NCBI RefSeq assembly: GCF_026212465.1 | Contig: NC_080051.1 | Coordinates: 15,669,178-15,733,177 of the forward strand | DNA length: 64,000 nt | Source: Amaranthus tricolor | Taxonomy: Eukaryota; Streptophyta; Magnoliopsida; Caryophyllales; Amaranthaceae | Direction: 5' to 3' | Part shown: piece after piece, positions 21,361 to 31,669 of the stretch | Layout: each line of letters starts with the position of its first letter | Position numbering within the stretch: the stretch's first letter is position 1 | Position numbers and translations under genes: made by a program | Notes under the pieces: model-generated | What the model was told of the DNA's origin: nothing | Database searches by the model: none | The model's input: only the letters and a program-made list of their open reading frames with translations

Positions 21361-21830
21361 AGGAAATTTGGACTTAGAATATTTTCAGCCTACAGACCCC
21401 AGTAGGGGGGTCCGACTTGTCGATGTCCCGGTCGCGGGTAATCTTTTTGGGAGACTTGGATTTTCTTTTGAACTCAGGGACCCCAAACTGGGGGTCCGAC
21501 TTATCGACGTCCCGGTTGGGAAACATCTTTTGGAATATTTTGGACTAGGGGGACCCCAAACTGGGGGTCCGACTTATCGATGTTCCGGTTAGGAAACATC
21601 ATTGTAAAGACTTAGAATGTTTTGAACTAGGGGACCCCAAACTGGGGGTCCGACTTATCGATGTCCCGGTTGGGAAACATCATTTGTAAAAACTTAGAAT
21701 ATTTTGAACTAGGGGACCCCAAACTGGGGGTCCGACTTATCGAAGTCATAGGTTCGTTAGTGACTTAGAATAACTTGATAATGGGACCTCTCTCAAGGGG
21801 TCCGACTTTTGGATATTACTGATTTAATAA
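21361..21830 (+). repeat. Tandem array with GGACCCC...GGGGTCC hairpins, element B
   Basis: Six units of about 75-85 bp, each with GGGGTCCGACTTATCGAYGTCCCGGTT. Four central units carry the perfect inverted repeat GGACCCCAAACTGGGGGTCC or a close form of it. The array lies just downstream of the antisense gene's stop and upstream of the gag-pol 3' end. Element A lacks it because of its deletion. Possible roles are transcript ends or structure for the convergent RNAs; this is inference. Confidence 0.85.
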
Positions 21831-22028
21831 GATTTGCAATAGATTTTTACCAAATAGTTGCGAACATAGGTGCCAGATAATCTGAAATTGAAACTTCTGT
21901 TATAAAGGATTGATAAGAATACAAAAGTGAATTCGAATGACAACGCAACTACGTTGCGGGATGAGTGTAGTCGCGGATTGATGCTGCTAACACTGATACT
22001 AGTAACTGATTGCCCCTTGCAAATTTTA
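21831..22028 (-). other. 3' end region of gag-pol, element B
   Basis: Noncoding DNA between the tandem array and the gag-pol stop. It matches element A 2622-2810 well, including the CGCAACNTAGTTGCG palindrome near 21942-21957. Confidence 0.7.
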
Positions 22029-25000
22029 TTAAATGTAGAATTTCTTTAGGTGGTCTCCATTCCATGGACGGGGTAGTTTTTTCCCTTTCATGTCTTCTAG
22101 TTCGAAAGTTCCCGGTTTGATGATGCGGGTGACTTTGAAAGGGCCGTCCCATTTGGCTCCTAACTTTCCTTTTTCCACGATCTTTCCCGTAGCTTCTATT
22201 TTTCGAAGGACCAAATCACCCATTTGAATGCGTCTGGTTTTTACGTGGCGATTGAAGCTACGGATCATCTTCTGTTTTTGTGCTATTGATCTCAGCATCG
22301 CGTTTCCTCTTGTTTCCGGCAGCAGATCTAAGTTTGCTCTTTTTCCTTCCTCATTTTCGTCGTGTGAGTAGTAGGTGACCCTTGTAGAGGGTATGCCTAT
22401 TTCAACTGGGAGCACGGCTTCAGATCCATATACTAAAGAGAAAGGTGTATGCCCCGTTGCGTCTTTGATGGTTGTTCGGCTTGCCCATAAGATGCCTGGT
22501 AATTCTTCATCCCAATTACCTTTGACTCCCTCTATCTTCTTCTTAATGCCATTCAGGATCTCTTTGTTTGCGGACTCCACTTGACCGTTAGTTTGCGGCC
22601 TGGATACTGAACTGAATCTGATTTGGATGTTAAATTTGTCGCAGTACTCGATAGTGTTCTTGCTGACGAACTGCCTTCCATTATCTGTTATGATCACCCG
22701 GGGGATGCCGTACCTTGTGATGATATTTCTCCATATAAACTGACAGACCTGTTTGTCCGTGATTGAACTAAGGGCTTCCGCTTCTACATATTTTGTGAAA
22801 TAATCAATGGCCACAATGATGAATTTGCGTTGCCCTTTTGCCGGAGGGAAGGGACCAAGGAGGTCCATGCCCCACTTGTCGAAAGGCAAGACGGCTTGTA
22901 TGGCAGTCAAGTAATTAGACGGCTTCCTTCCTATCTTTGAATGGTATTGGCATTCAGGACATCTCTTGATCAAGTATTCCGCGTCTTCTCGGAGTGAGGG
23001 CCAATAATATCCACTTCTCAGGACTTTCCCGATGACAGTTCGCACTCCCTGATGTATACCGCATCCTCCTTCATGTATTTCGCGAAGGATATAGTTTCCT
23101 TCTTCAGGGGATACACATTTCAGGAGGGGGTGTGTATACGACTTCTTGTAGAGCGTTCCTTCGTGGAGTTCGAACCATCTTGCTTTCTTCTGGAGCATAT
23201 TGGCCTGGCTTTTATCTTGGGGAAGCGTCTGATTTCGCAAATATTCGATGTACGGTTCCATCCATGTATCTGATCTGTCGATGGTGTTGACCATGAAGTT
23301 GATGCTGGGATTAGGAAGTACTTCCCAGATAATGTCTCGAGCCGCGGATGTTTCTGCTGAGCTGGCCAGTTTTGCTAGGGAATCAGCTTGTGCGTTCTGG
23401 GATCTTGGAATGTGCTCCAATGTGAACTTGTCGAATTTTTGAACAAATTCTTTCACCTGCTGCAAATACATCTTCATGCTATCATCCTTTGCTTCGAATT
23501 CTCCGTTGACTTGTCCCACGATCAATTGGGAGTCAGAGAAAGCGGACAAGTTTTTCGCTCCCGCTTCGTAGCAAATTCTCAATCCCATCAATAATGCTTC
23601 ATATTCTGCCTCGTTGTTAGATGCTGCGAACTCGAACCTGACTGCTCTTTCCATACGGACCCCCGCGGAAGACATGATGAGGAGTCCAGCTCCACTAGCT
23701 GATTGTGTTGAGGACCCATCTACATACAACTTCCACTTCTGATTGGGTTCAGGATGACAGGGGAAGGTACTTTCAGCAATGAAATCAGCCAGAGCTTGAG
23801 CTTTGATTGCCGTTCGAGGCTCGTATTCGATACCGAAATCCGCTAGCTGGTTTGCCCAATCTGTGACGCGGCTTGACTTGTTTTTTCCTTCCAGTATCTT
23901 TTTCAAAGGTTGATCAGTCCGGATGATGATCTGATGGGATTGAAAGTAGGGCTTCAATTTTCTGCTTGCCATAACGATTGTGAATATGACTTTTTCGACT
24001 TCGCCGTAGTTTCCCTCAGAGCCGCGGAATGCATGACTTACGTAGTATACGGGAAACTGTTTCTTTTCCCTTTCCGCAACCAGTACTCCGGATAACGAAT
24101 ACTCGGAGACAGAAACATATAGGACTAGTTTCTCCCCTTTGATGGGAGAAACTAGTTTCGGTAATGTGGACGGGTGTTCTTTGATTTGGCGAAAGGACTC
24201 TTCTGCTTCTGCTGTCCACTCGAACTTCTGTTGTTTTATTGTCTTAAAGAAGGGGGAACATTTATCCGCAGACTTGGAAAGGAATCTTCCGAGAGCGGCT
24301 ATGCACCCCGTGAGTTTTTGTACTTCTTTTACTGAGGTGGGGGATCTCATGTTTTGTAAGGCCTGGATCTTATCGGGATTTGCTTCAATGCCCCGCTCGT
24401 CTACCAGAAAGCCGAGGCACTTACCTCCGGTAACTCCAAACACGCACTTGTCGGGATTAAGCTTCATTTGGTGTTTTTGAAGGGTAAGGAAGGTTTCTCG
24501 TAAGTCCGCGGCGTGCTGACTTGCTTGTTTGCTCTTTGTGATCATATCATCCACATATACTTCTAAATTCCGTCCAATCTGAGATTGGAAGACCTTGTTG
24601 ACCATCCTCTGATAAGTTGCTCCCGCGTTTTTTAATCCGAAGGGCATGACCTTGTAGCAATAGACCCCTGTGCTAGTAATGAAGGCCGTGTGAGGTTGAT
24701 CTTCGGTGGCCAATGGGATCTGATGATAGCCGGCGTTGGCATCCATGAAGCTTAATAATGCATGGCCTGCCGTAGAGTCGACCAGACGATCTATCTTTGG
24801 AAGTGGATAATCGTCTTTGGGGCATGCCTTATTCAGGTCCGTGAAGTCGACACACATCCTCCATTTACCATTTGGTTTTTTTACCAGAACAACGTTGGAT
24901 AGCCACTCTGAGTATTGGCATTCTTTGATAAATCCGGCTCTCAATAACTTCTCAACTTCCTCCTTTGCGGCCTCAGTCCGCTCTCTTCCTTGATGTCGTA

Positions 25001-27566
25001 GCTTTTGTTTCACGGGTTTATGGCCTGGTTTGATGTCAAGTTTATGACACGCGACACTGGTAGGGATGCCAGGCATTTCTTCCGTGCAAAAAGCAAAGAC
25101 GTCGCGGAATTCAGCAATGGTGGCCACTATGTCCTGCTTGACCGTGTCAGGAAGATCTTTCCCTATCTTGATTTGTTTCCCCTTGAACATATCTACTTCC
25201 TCGTATCGTTCTATGGGGCGGGACCTTTCATGCGTGTTGGGATTTTCCCTGTATACGCTCATGTCAGCGGGGACCTTGTCTTCCCTCTTTCTTTTTGCAG
25301 GTGTCTCGGAAGACCTGCGCTTCAGGGTGTTAACGAGGCATTGGCGAGCCGTCACCTGGTCTCCTTTCAGAATGCCAACTTGCCCGTTATCTGTTTCGAA
25401 TTGCAGCAGGAGTTGATGGGGAAAGATGGCTGCCTTGATCTTGTTAATGAGTGGGAGCCCCATGATGGCATTGTAGGGAAAGTTGAGATCTACCACTGTG
25501 AACCGTATGGGCATGGTACGGCTTTCATTTTTCTCCCCTACTCGTACGGGGAGAATGATCGTTCCCAACGGAATGACCTGACTCCCTCCAAACCCAATCA
25601 GTGGTTTGTCTAGGGGTTGCAAGTGCTTCTCCTCGAACTTCATCTTTCTCAAGCATTCCATTGTAATAAGATCAGCCGTGCTTCCCGTATCTACCAGCAC
25701 CCGTCTGACTTTCATTTGCCCGATTTTAAGAGTGACTACCAGGGGGTCGGTATGGGGTTGTTGCAGCGGCTGGGAAGTCGTGGCATCGAACTTCATGACC
25801 GGTCCTTTAGATGCGGCCATGGGAGGTCCTTTCAGCAAAGTGTGGACGCTGTTTTTTGCCGCGCGGATAGTGGGATATTCCTCAGTGTATCCCCCAAAAA
25901 TCATGTTGATAGTTCCTTGGGTGTCGGAACTTTCGCGTCTGGCTTCGTTCCTCTTGGGGGATCGGCGTTTTTGTTGCCATGGCCTCCTTTCTCCTTCTCT
26001 TCCAGCATCATAATCTCTCCTGTTGATGAACCTGGACAGTTTTCCCTCGTCAGCCAACTGATGCAAGATGCGCTTTAGTTCGCGGCATTGTGCCAGAGTA
26101 TGGCCATGTTCTTTGTGGTAGTCACACCACAGATTATAGTTGCGCCTATTAGAGGGGGTGGTAACAGGAGGTGGAGCCGGCAATTGATCTCGAACAGCGA
26201 AGAAAATGTCCCTCCTGTTTCGATTGAACATTGGGTCGTTGCCTCCATCCCCCAGATTCCGCGTCCTAGTCTCCCCTCCTGCTACATATACCTGTCTGGC
26301 TCGTGGAGGTCCCATATCAGATGGTGGGCCAGGACGACGCGGCATGTAATTCTTCCCCCTCGGAGAATGTTCCTCTCTACGTCGTGAGGATTGAAGAGAG
26401 GATCCGGCTTCCTTCTTTTCGGATTTACGCCGTTTCGGGTCATGGGCCTGACATATCTCCGAGGCCGTGACGTAGCTTTGGCATTGTTTCATGGCCTCTG
26501 CATACGTTTTTACTTGACTTTCAACCAACTGGAACTTCAGCCGTTGAGCCTTCATTCCGTTGATTAGGGCGTTTAGCGCAACTGACTCCTCCAAATCAGT
26601 TACTTCCAGCACTGCCTCATGGAATTTCTTGAGATAAGAGGATATGGATTCTCCTTCCAACTGAGTGACACTAAGCAGGTGGAAGTTTGATTTCTCCTGC
26701 CTTTTTGAGGCTACAAAATGGCCCAAGAACTTGTCCTCTAGTTGGGCAAACTTGTGGATGCTTCCTCCGGGAAGGGAGGTGTACCATGTCAAAGCTACTC
26801 CTGTAAGAGTAGTTGGAAAGAACTTACACCATAACGATGAGTTGGTGGTGTATAACAGCATAAGATTCTTATACGCCGTCATGTGCTCCTGTGGGCATGA
26901 CGTGCCATCGAAAGCAGCCATGTTTGGTACCTTTATTTTCCCGGGATTAGGAGTATTTAGTATCTCCATGGCCAGGGGGGAGACTAATGATATGGGTTCT
27001 TCGGGGAGGACACTCTTGGTGGCCTCATTCCGCGGCATGGTGGCGGAAATGAGGGGGCGGCTAGAACCAGCGAGTTCCGCCTTCTTTCTTTCCTCCCTTC
27101 TTTTATCTAGCAGGGACTGGACGCTCTCGGACGCTTTTCGTTTTTTGCTCTCTAGGAAAGTTCGAGCATCTGGAGTGGCGGTTTTGGAGTCGCCATCTCG
27201 TGTATCTGTGGTGCCAGGGTGTGGATAAGTCTTGGACCTTTCCCGCCTATTCTTGTTGCGTCTGCTGGAGTGGGAAGTCCTCGAGTTCCCTTCTTGAGAT
27301 TCATGGGATTTTGGTATCTCAGGATGGGGCTCGATTCGTTCCTTCAGGTTTTTTATCTGTGCAGCCATATCTTCCAGTACTCGTTGCTGAGTAGGGGTAT
27401 TGTTTATGACGGCACGAAGTTGTTCAGAGAACGCGGCCGTGAGATTTCGTGCTAGCATGTCCAGATCACGACGGGTCACGGCTTGATTGTTAGCGTGACC
27501 TGCGGAAGTGTCTGTATCTGTGCTATGCACTGTTGCAGTTTGTGTAGGATTCTTTTTAGGAGCCAT
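22029..27566 (-). CDS. Gag-pol polyprotein, Tat-type Ty3/gypsy
   Basis: A single open frame of 1845 residues from the ATG at 27566 (MAPKKNPT). The frame is open further into the LTR, but only from a TTG, so I rejected that start. Approximate residues: gag 215-370; a zinc knuckle at 481-494 of form C-X2-H-X4-H-X4-C, where the second Cys is His; aspartic protease DTGS at 626; RT 890-1075 with YVDD at 1004-1007. The gypsy RNase H (1145-1265) has lost its first Asp (LYVSVSEYS). The second, archaeal-like RNase H (1277-1402) has D1283, E1321 and D1345. Integrase has HHCC (CPECQYHS) and the triad D1568, D1628, E1664 with exact DD35E spacing. Dual RNase H defines Tat. There is no stop, frameshift or missing domain, so the copy may be active. 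It shares an exact collinear 872-residue overlap with element A. Confidence 0.97.
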   Translation of the reverse strand: MAPKKNPTQTATVHSTDTDTSAGHANNQAVTRRDLDMLARNLTAAFSEQLRAVINNTPTQQRVLEDMAAQIKNLKERIEPHPEIPKSHESQEGNSRTSHSSRRNKNRRERSKTYPHPGTTDTRDGDSKTATPDARTFLESKKRKASESVQSLLDKRREERKKAELAGSSRPLISATMPRNEATKSVLPEEPISLVSPLAMEILNTPNPGKIKVPNMAAFDGTSCPQEHMTAYKNLMLLYTTNSSLWCKFFPTTLTGVALTWYTSLPGGSIHKFAQLEDKFLGHFVASKRQEKSNFHLLSVTQLEGESISSYLKKFHEAVLEVTDLEESVALNALINGMKAQRLKFQLVESQVKTYAEAMKQCQSYVTASEICQAHDPKRRKSEKKEAGSSLQSSRRREEHSPRGKNYMPRRPGPPSDMGPPRARQVYVAGGETRTRNLGDGGNDPMFNRNRRDIFFAVRDQLPAPPPVTTPSNRRNYNLWCDYHKEHGHTLAQCRELKRILHQLADEGKLSRFINRRDYDAGREGERRPWQQKRRSPKRNEARRESSDTQGTINMIFGGYTEEYPTIRAAKNSVHTLLKGPPMAASKGPVMKFDATTSQPLQQPHTDPLVVTLKIGQMKVRRVLVDTGSTADLITMECLRKMKFEEKHLQPLDKPLIGFGGSQVIPLGTIILPVRVGEKNESRTMPIRFTVVDLNFPYNAIMGLPLINKIKAAIFPHQLLLQFETDNGQVGILKGDQVTARQCLVNTLKRRSSETPAKRKREDKVPADMSVYRENPNTHERSRPIERYEEVDMFKGKQIKIGKDLPDTVKQDIVATIAEFRDVFAFCTEEMPGIPTSVACHKLDIKPGHKPVKQKLRHQGRERTEAAKEEVEKLLRAGFIKECQYSEWLSNVVLVKKPNGKWRMCVDFTDLNKACPKDDYPLPKIDRLVDSTAGHALLSFMDANAGYHQIPLATEDQPHTAFITSTGVYCYKVMPFGLKNAGATYQRMVNKVFQSQIGRNLEVYVDDMITKSKQASQHAADLRETFLTLQKHQMKLNPDKCVFGVTGGKCLGFLVDERGIEANPDKIQALQNMRSPTSVKEVQKLTGCIAALGRFLSKSADKCSPFFKTIKQQKFEWTAEAEESFRQIKEHPSTLPKLVSPIKGEKLVLYVSVSEYSLSGVLVAEREKKQFPVYYVSHAFRGSEGNYGEVEKVIFTIVMASRKLKPYFQSHQIIIRTDQPLKKILEGKNKSSRVTDWANQLADFGIEYEPRTAIKAQALADFIAESTFPCHPEPNQKWKLYVDGSSTQSASGAGLLIMSSAGVRMERAVRFEFAASNNEAEYEALLMGLRICYEAGAKNLSAFSDSQLIVGQVNGEFEAKDDSMKMYLQQVKEFVQKFDKFTLEHIPRSQNAQADSLAKLASSAETSAARDIIWEVLPNPSINFMVNTIDRSDTWMEPYIEYLRNQTLPQDKSQANMLQKKARWFELHEGTLYKKSYTHPLLKCVSPEEGNYILREIHEGGCGIHQGVRTVIGKVLRSGYYWPSLREDAEYLIKRCPECQYHSKIGRKPSNYLTAIQAVLPFDKWGMDLLGPFPPAKGQRKFIIVAIDYFTKYVEAEALSSITDKQVCQFIWRNIITRYGIPRVIITDNGRQFVSKNTIEYCDKFNIQIRFSSVSRPQTNGQVESANKEILNGIKKKIEGVKGNWDEELPGILWASRTTIKDATGHTPFSLVYGSEAVLPVEIGIPSTRVTYYSHDENEEGKRANLDLLPETRGNAMLRSIAQKQKMIRSFNRHVKTRRIQMGDLVLRKIEATGKIVEKGKLGAKWDGPFKVTRIIKPGTFELEDMKGKKLPRPWNGDHLKKFYI

Positions 27567-27582
27567 GACTTTTTGTTTCAAC

Positions 27583-27600
27583 TCCCCACAGACGGCGCCA
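27583..27600 (-). other. Primer-binding site, element B
   Basis: TGGCGCCGTCTGTGGGGA lies 3 bases from the LTR end on the - strand. Its first nine bases match the common plant tRNA-Asp type site (TGGCGCCGTTGCCGGGGA); the rest differs, so the primer tRNA is not certain. Confidence 0.7.
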
Positions 27601-27603
27601 AAC

Positions 27604-28318
27604 TGTTTCGGTAATGAAACGAGGAAGTGCAAAAGACACTTAAAATACCTGGAGATTGATGGAAGAGTGATCCAGTGAAACGGTTTATAAGAGAAAGCGA
27701 CTTGAATTCCTGCAATACAACACGTTAGCCTTGTCCGGGGGGTGATCTCCCGGAATACCCCTCCGACGCTCAAGTTAGAACGTAGATCGGAAGTTAATGA
27801 ATGACAGATTGTAGAATGAATGCAAGAAGGAAGGTCGGGATTGGGATTGCTAGTGCTAGTGCTAGAGTTTAGGAAGGCTAAGGAAGTAATGTAAGCAAGG
27901 ATACTAGGAAAGCTATTTCAGATGATCCTCCCTCCTTGATGGTAGCCTCTATTTATAATGGTGAAGAAGGGGAGTTATTTCTGAGAAGAAGTGGACTAAC
28001 ATGGGAGTAGTGGGAGTAATGGGAGGTGGACTGGTCAGGGGAAGAATGGACAGTTATTCATCTGAAGCAAGGAGAGCCAAGCATATACGAAGAATGGAAG
28101 GTGGTGGGTGGTTATTCTCCTTAAAAGGAGGATAGCCACAGGAGAGGGATGGCAAAGGATTTAAGTATTCTGGAGGTAAAACCCCATGGGCCTGCCAAAG
28201 AAGAAAAGAGGTCCAGCCAAAAAGTCTATTGACTAAAAGTCAAAGTCAAATCCCGAAAGGTCAAAGGGTATTTTAGGGATATGATGCTAATTATTTAATT
28301 AAAAACAATACCATGACA
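27604..28318 (-). repeat. 5' LTR of element B (715 bp)
   Basis: TG...CA ends, equal in length to the 3' LTR. It is followed by the right copy of the AATTT target duplication (28319-28323). Confidence 0.97.
27949..27957 (-). promoter_or_regulatory. TATA box in the 5' LTR of element B
   Basis: TATAAATAG on the - strand, about 390 bp upstream of the gag ATG. It is the likely start signal for genomic RNA and gag-pol mRNA. Confidence 0.65.
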
Positions 28319-28323
28319 AATTT

Positions 28324-30265
28324 CAAATAGATTGATGTGCAAATTCATGAATTCATGAGAAATCTCACCAGGTTAGAGTACTTTTAAGAATTAATAACAT
28401 TGCATTCATAGGAATTGATTATTCATACCAGCGAATTTGAGGAACATATTTCATTGTTTCGTTATTTCATATCATCACCACGCCGCCATTGTTAATTTAT
28501 GAAGCACCCCATTGAAGACAATGAAGAATATTCATTGGCTGTGATGGTTTTTTTGACAGGGAGAATAGAGTTTATCTTGCTAAGAGAAGGGTGGAGTGGT
28601 TTTGGGCAAGTTACGAGGGTGGGTGACGATGGTGGGGGTGGTGTTGGAGGTGGGTTGGGCAAGGGGGTTGAAGGTGTGAACGGTGTAGCAGCCAACATAT
28701 AATCTGATTTTTTTTTTTTGTCAAAAAACTCTTTAATTTATTTTTTTTATTTAATCTTTTTTACAAGTTACCTACAAAAGCAAGTTACTATTAGAGGAAC
28801 AACATTCTTGGGTAAATAACCTAATAAATGAGATTATTTATGGTTAATAAAAATTAAAATTATTGTAAGAAATCAGAAAAAGGTTGAATTATTCGTGGTA
28901 ATTTTGATGTAATTTTTTTATTGGCTGAATGTTTATTAGTAGAGATTTTGTATTGTTTGTAATTTATTGTCTAATGTAGTTTCGCACAGATTGAAGGATG
29001 ATTGACTATGATTTTTACAATAAAATAACTTGCAATTTCAAAATTTTATTGCATTTGTATTTCCTTTTTTATTGGTTGAGACAAATTTGCCTTGATTATT
29101 TTGTTGATCGATATTTACTAGATGAGACAAATTTGCATAAATTAATTGATAATTGATAAGCACTCGCATTAATTAAAATCATATTATTATATACTAAATA
29201 ACATAACAAATCATATAATAATTTGCATAGAATCTTCAAAATATTTATCAAAAAAATAAACTACAATATAATTTGCATGAAGTCTTTTAGAACAATATTA
29301 TTAGCATTTCAAAACACAAAAGCTTTGATTATCTTAAACAAAATTTTAATTTTGTATAATAATTAATTTATAGTTTTAATAGATGGTTGCCATATTTTTT
29401 CCTAATTATTGACTGAGGCAAAATTGCATTTATTGGGTAACAGTTATTTATTGGCTGAGACAAATTTACATAGATTGTTTTTCTAATTGATATACTAAAT
29501 AATCTTGAATTTGGAAAAGTTTAGATTCAATCAATAATATATGTTACACTTTAAATTAAAAAATTAAATTTATGAGGTTAATATATATTTTTCCCGTTGT
29601 TTTAAAAATCTAAACTTTTATAGATGTTTACAATAAGAAATAATGCACGGGTTTTATAATAGTGATAAGTTATTATAGACCGATTTCGCGTCACTTTGCT
29701 CCCCATTTGAATCACGAGTTTAGCCGAATATTCCACCTTTCTCCTCCTTTTGAACATTTTGCTCGTCTTTTTCTTCCTTCTTCCTTTTCAATCATTTTCC
29801 TTTTTTCTTTATCATCTGTCAAATTCAATGCTCAATATCTTTTGATTTTTAGTAACCCTAACTCAACATTTAGGTCAGTTTTACCCTACTAATTTAAAAT
29901 TTTGGTTTGTAAAATTCACGTGGTAAACTTAAATTTTTAAGTTTTTCATGTGGTATGCAAAATGTTAAGTTTTTGGTTAAGTTAAGTACTTATTTCAATT
30001 GGATTTTAAAATATGTGATCAAATAGGATGATTACGACGTTTATTTTTCGAAAAAAATGTCATCACGTTGGGTAAAAATAGCATTAAATTAAAAAAAATT
30101 TTCACTTTTGTCTATCAGGTGGAAAAATTAAAAGGTCAAGATTACCACATAAAATAAAAAAAGGTTCGTTTACCACGTGGAAAAATAAAAAATTTAGAAT
30201 TATTATATAAAATTTCTCTAAAATTAATTAAATTTGCATACATTGCGATTTTAAAAACCATATGT
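28324..30265. other. AT-rich intergenic DNA
   Basis: No convincing gene. A G-rich stretch at 28580-28700 gives open frames on both strands (Gly-rich one way, Pro-rich the other) by composition alone. Around 29905-30225 diverged ends CACGTGGTAAAC / GTTTACCACGTGG sit in opposite orientation and may mark an old MITE with unclear borders. Confidence 0.5.
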
Positions 30266-30269
30266 ATGA

Positions 30270-30915
30270 AACCCTTATATCTAGTTATAGTTACCCCTAG
30301 AGGACCCCTAATCAAATTGATTAGGATTATGTCTTACGTTAAGATTTTAATAGTCATATACTTTAGCATAAATCCTTGTATGAAATAATATCACCATAAG
30401 ATACATCTTATACTTGATTAAATAACCTAATAATAAAAAATTTCTAGCATATATATACTTCTTGTTTTGAAATTATTTCATCGAGAGACGATCTCTCATA
30501 AGAATAACTCTTATTTTAGTTCCCATAGAATTAGTTGTAATTATCTTAAGCTTTGTAGTGGCTCCTAATTAAATTTGATTTAAATTGTGTCCTATGATTT
30601 CAAGCATCATATACCCATAACTGTCCTTGTATTCAGTTGTACTTACCCTGAGGCAAGTTTTTTAGTGAATTCGAATAAACTATGTCATACATTAAATTTT
30701 TAATAATTACTAATTTATCCAGTTGTAATTAACCCTACTCAAGCTTTTAAGTGACCCCTAACCAAATTGATTGAAATCGTTACGCATCTAAGATGTTACA
30801 AGAACTATACATCCATAGTTACCCCTACATTCAATTGTAGCTATCCCTAGTTAAACTTTCTAATGACCCCTACTCACATTAATTAAAATTGTGTCATACA
30901 TCAACATTTTAAAAA
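30270..30915. repeat. Degenerate tandem repeat, unit about 110-130 bp
   Basis: Phrases such as GTTACCCCTA, TGACCCCTAACCAAATTGATT and GTGTCATACATTAA recur in the same order about five times (starting near 30285, 30530, 30640, 30725 and 30815). The units are strongly diverged. No coding potential was seen. Confidence 0.6.
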
Positions 30916-31660
30916 ACATACACCGGCAACAAGACAATGTGAGCTTACCATCATTGCTTTAAAATCATGAATTATCTTAAATGACGAATTAAAGTGGTTC
31001 AAATTCTTCAAAATGTGTTTCATAAGACAAATTTCTTCCAAACTAAACGAAAATCAACAGAAAATTTAAAGAAAAGCATAGAAAATTAATAAAATTAATT
31101 ACTTTCATCAAATCAAATTCTTCAACTGCTATATTTAAGTCTAAGAAATTTAACTTATATTCAAATCAAAATCTCCATTTGATTTTGATTGAATACTGAC
31201 GAATGAAGAATGTAAATAGAGAAGAAGATGGAGAAGCAGAGAAGAGAGTAAATCAAAGAGAAAGAATTAGAGAAGAATAGTAGGCTGAATGTCAAAATCC
31301 TTTGCTTCCAAAACAACACGTATCAAGTGACTTATAAAAGTCTAACCACTATGGGGCAACGTATAATTAGTAATTTTAAGGTGGATTCACTATAAAGTAT
31401 TGTGGACCAAGACATTTACATCTATAGAGTCTGCTTCAGGGGCATATAAGATAAGCTCACAAGCCAACAAGGAGACATTATTAGCCACTAATCGATAAGC
31501 CCACGAGCCACCACAGAGACATTATTAGAGTTAAGGTCACGTTGGGCAAGCTATGGATCTAATAAACATTTGGCCTTTGGGGACAAAGGAAGAAACATCC
31601 TTTGATGGTTTTTACACTTGTATAAGAACGTTAATCCCCAAATATAAAGGCTTAAGGAGG
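30916..31660. other. Intergenic DNA
   Basis: No gene, RNA gene or bounded repeat was seen. Confidence 0.5.
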
Positions 31661-31669
31661 AAATAAAAA

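Larger units (their letters stand above)
15646..28318 (-). mobile_element. Complete Tat-lineage Ty3/gypsy retrotransposon (element B, 12,673 bp)
   Basis: Both LTRs, PBS, full gag-pol, antisense gene and polypurine tract are present. It is bounded by TG...CA ends and a perfect 5-bp duplication AATTT at 15641-15645 and 28319-28323. The LTRs are both 715 bp and differ at two sites by eye (near 15795 versus 27753, and 16309 versus 28269), so the insertion is recent. Order in the sense (-) direction is LTR, PBS, gag-PR-RT-RNaseH-aRNaseH-INT, hairpin tandem array, antisense gene, motif-repeat region, PPT, LTR. All coding parts are open, so this could be an autonomous copy. Confidence 0.97.

Noticed and set aside
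22375..27455. Many open frames of 60-200 codons on the + strand opposite gag-pol of element B.
   Set aside because: They are shadows of the gag-pol reading frame; none shows a domain, and homologous ones appear opposite pol in element A.
27567..27773. The gag-pol frame stays open from gag back into the 5' LTR (69 more residues).
   Set aside because: The extension would need a TTG start, and the first ATG in this frame with gag character is at 27566. The same open stretch in the other LTR copies is explained by shared sequence.
28492..28702. Complementary open frames rich in Gly (+) or Pro (-).
   Set aside because: Explained by a GGTGGG-rich stretch; no start context, domain or neighbouring exon.
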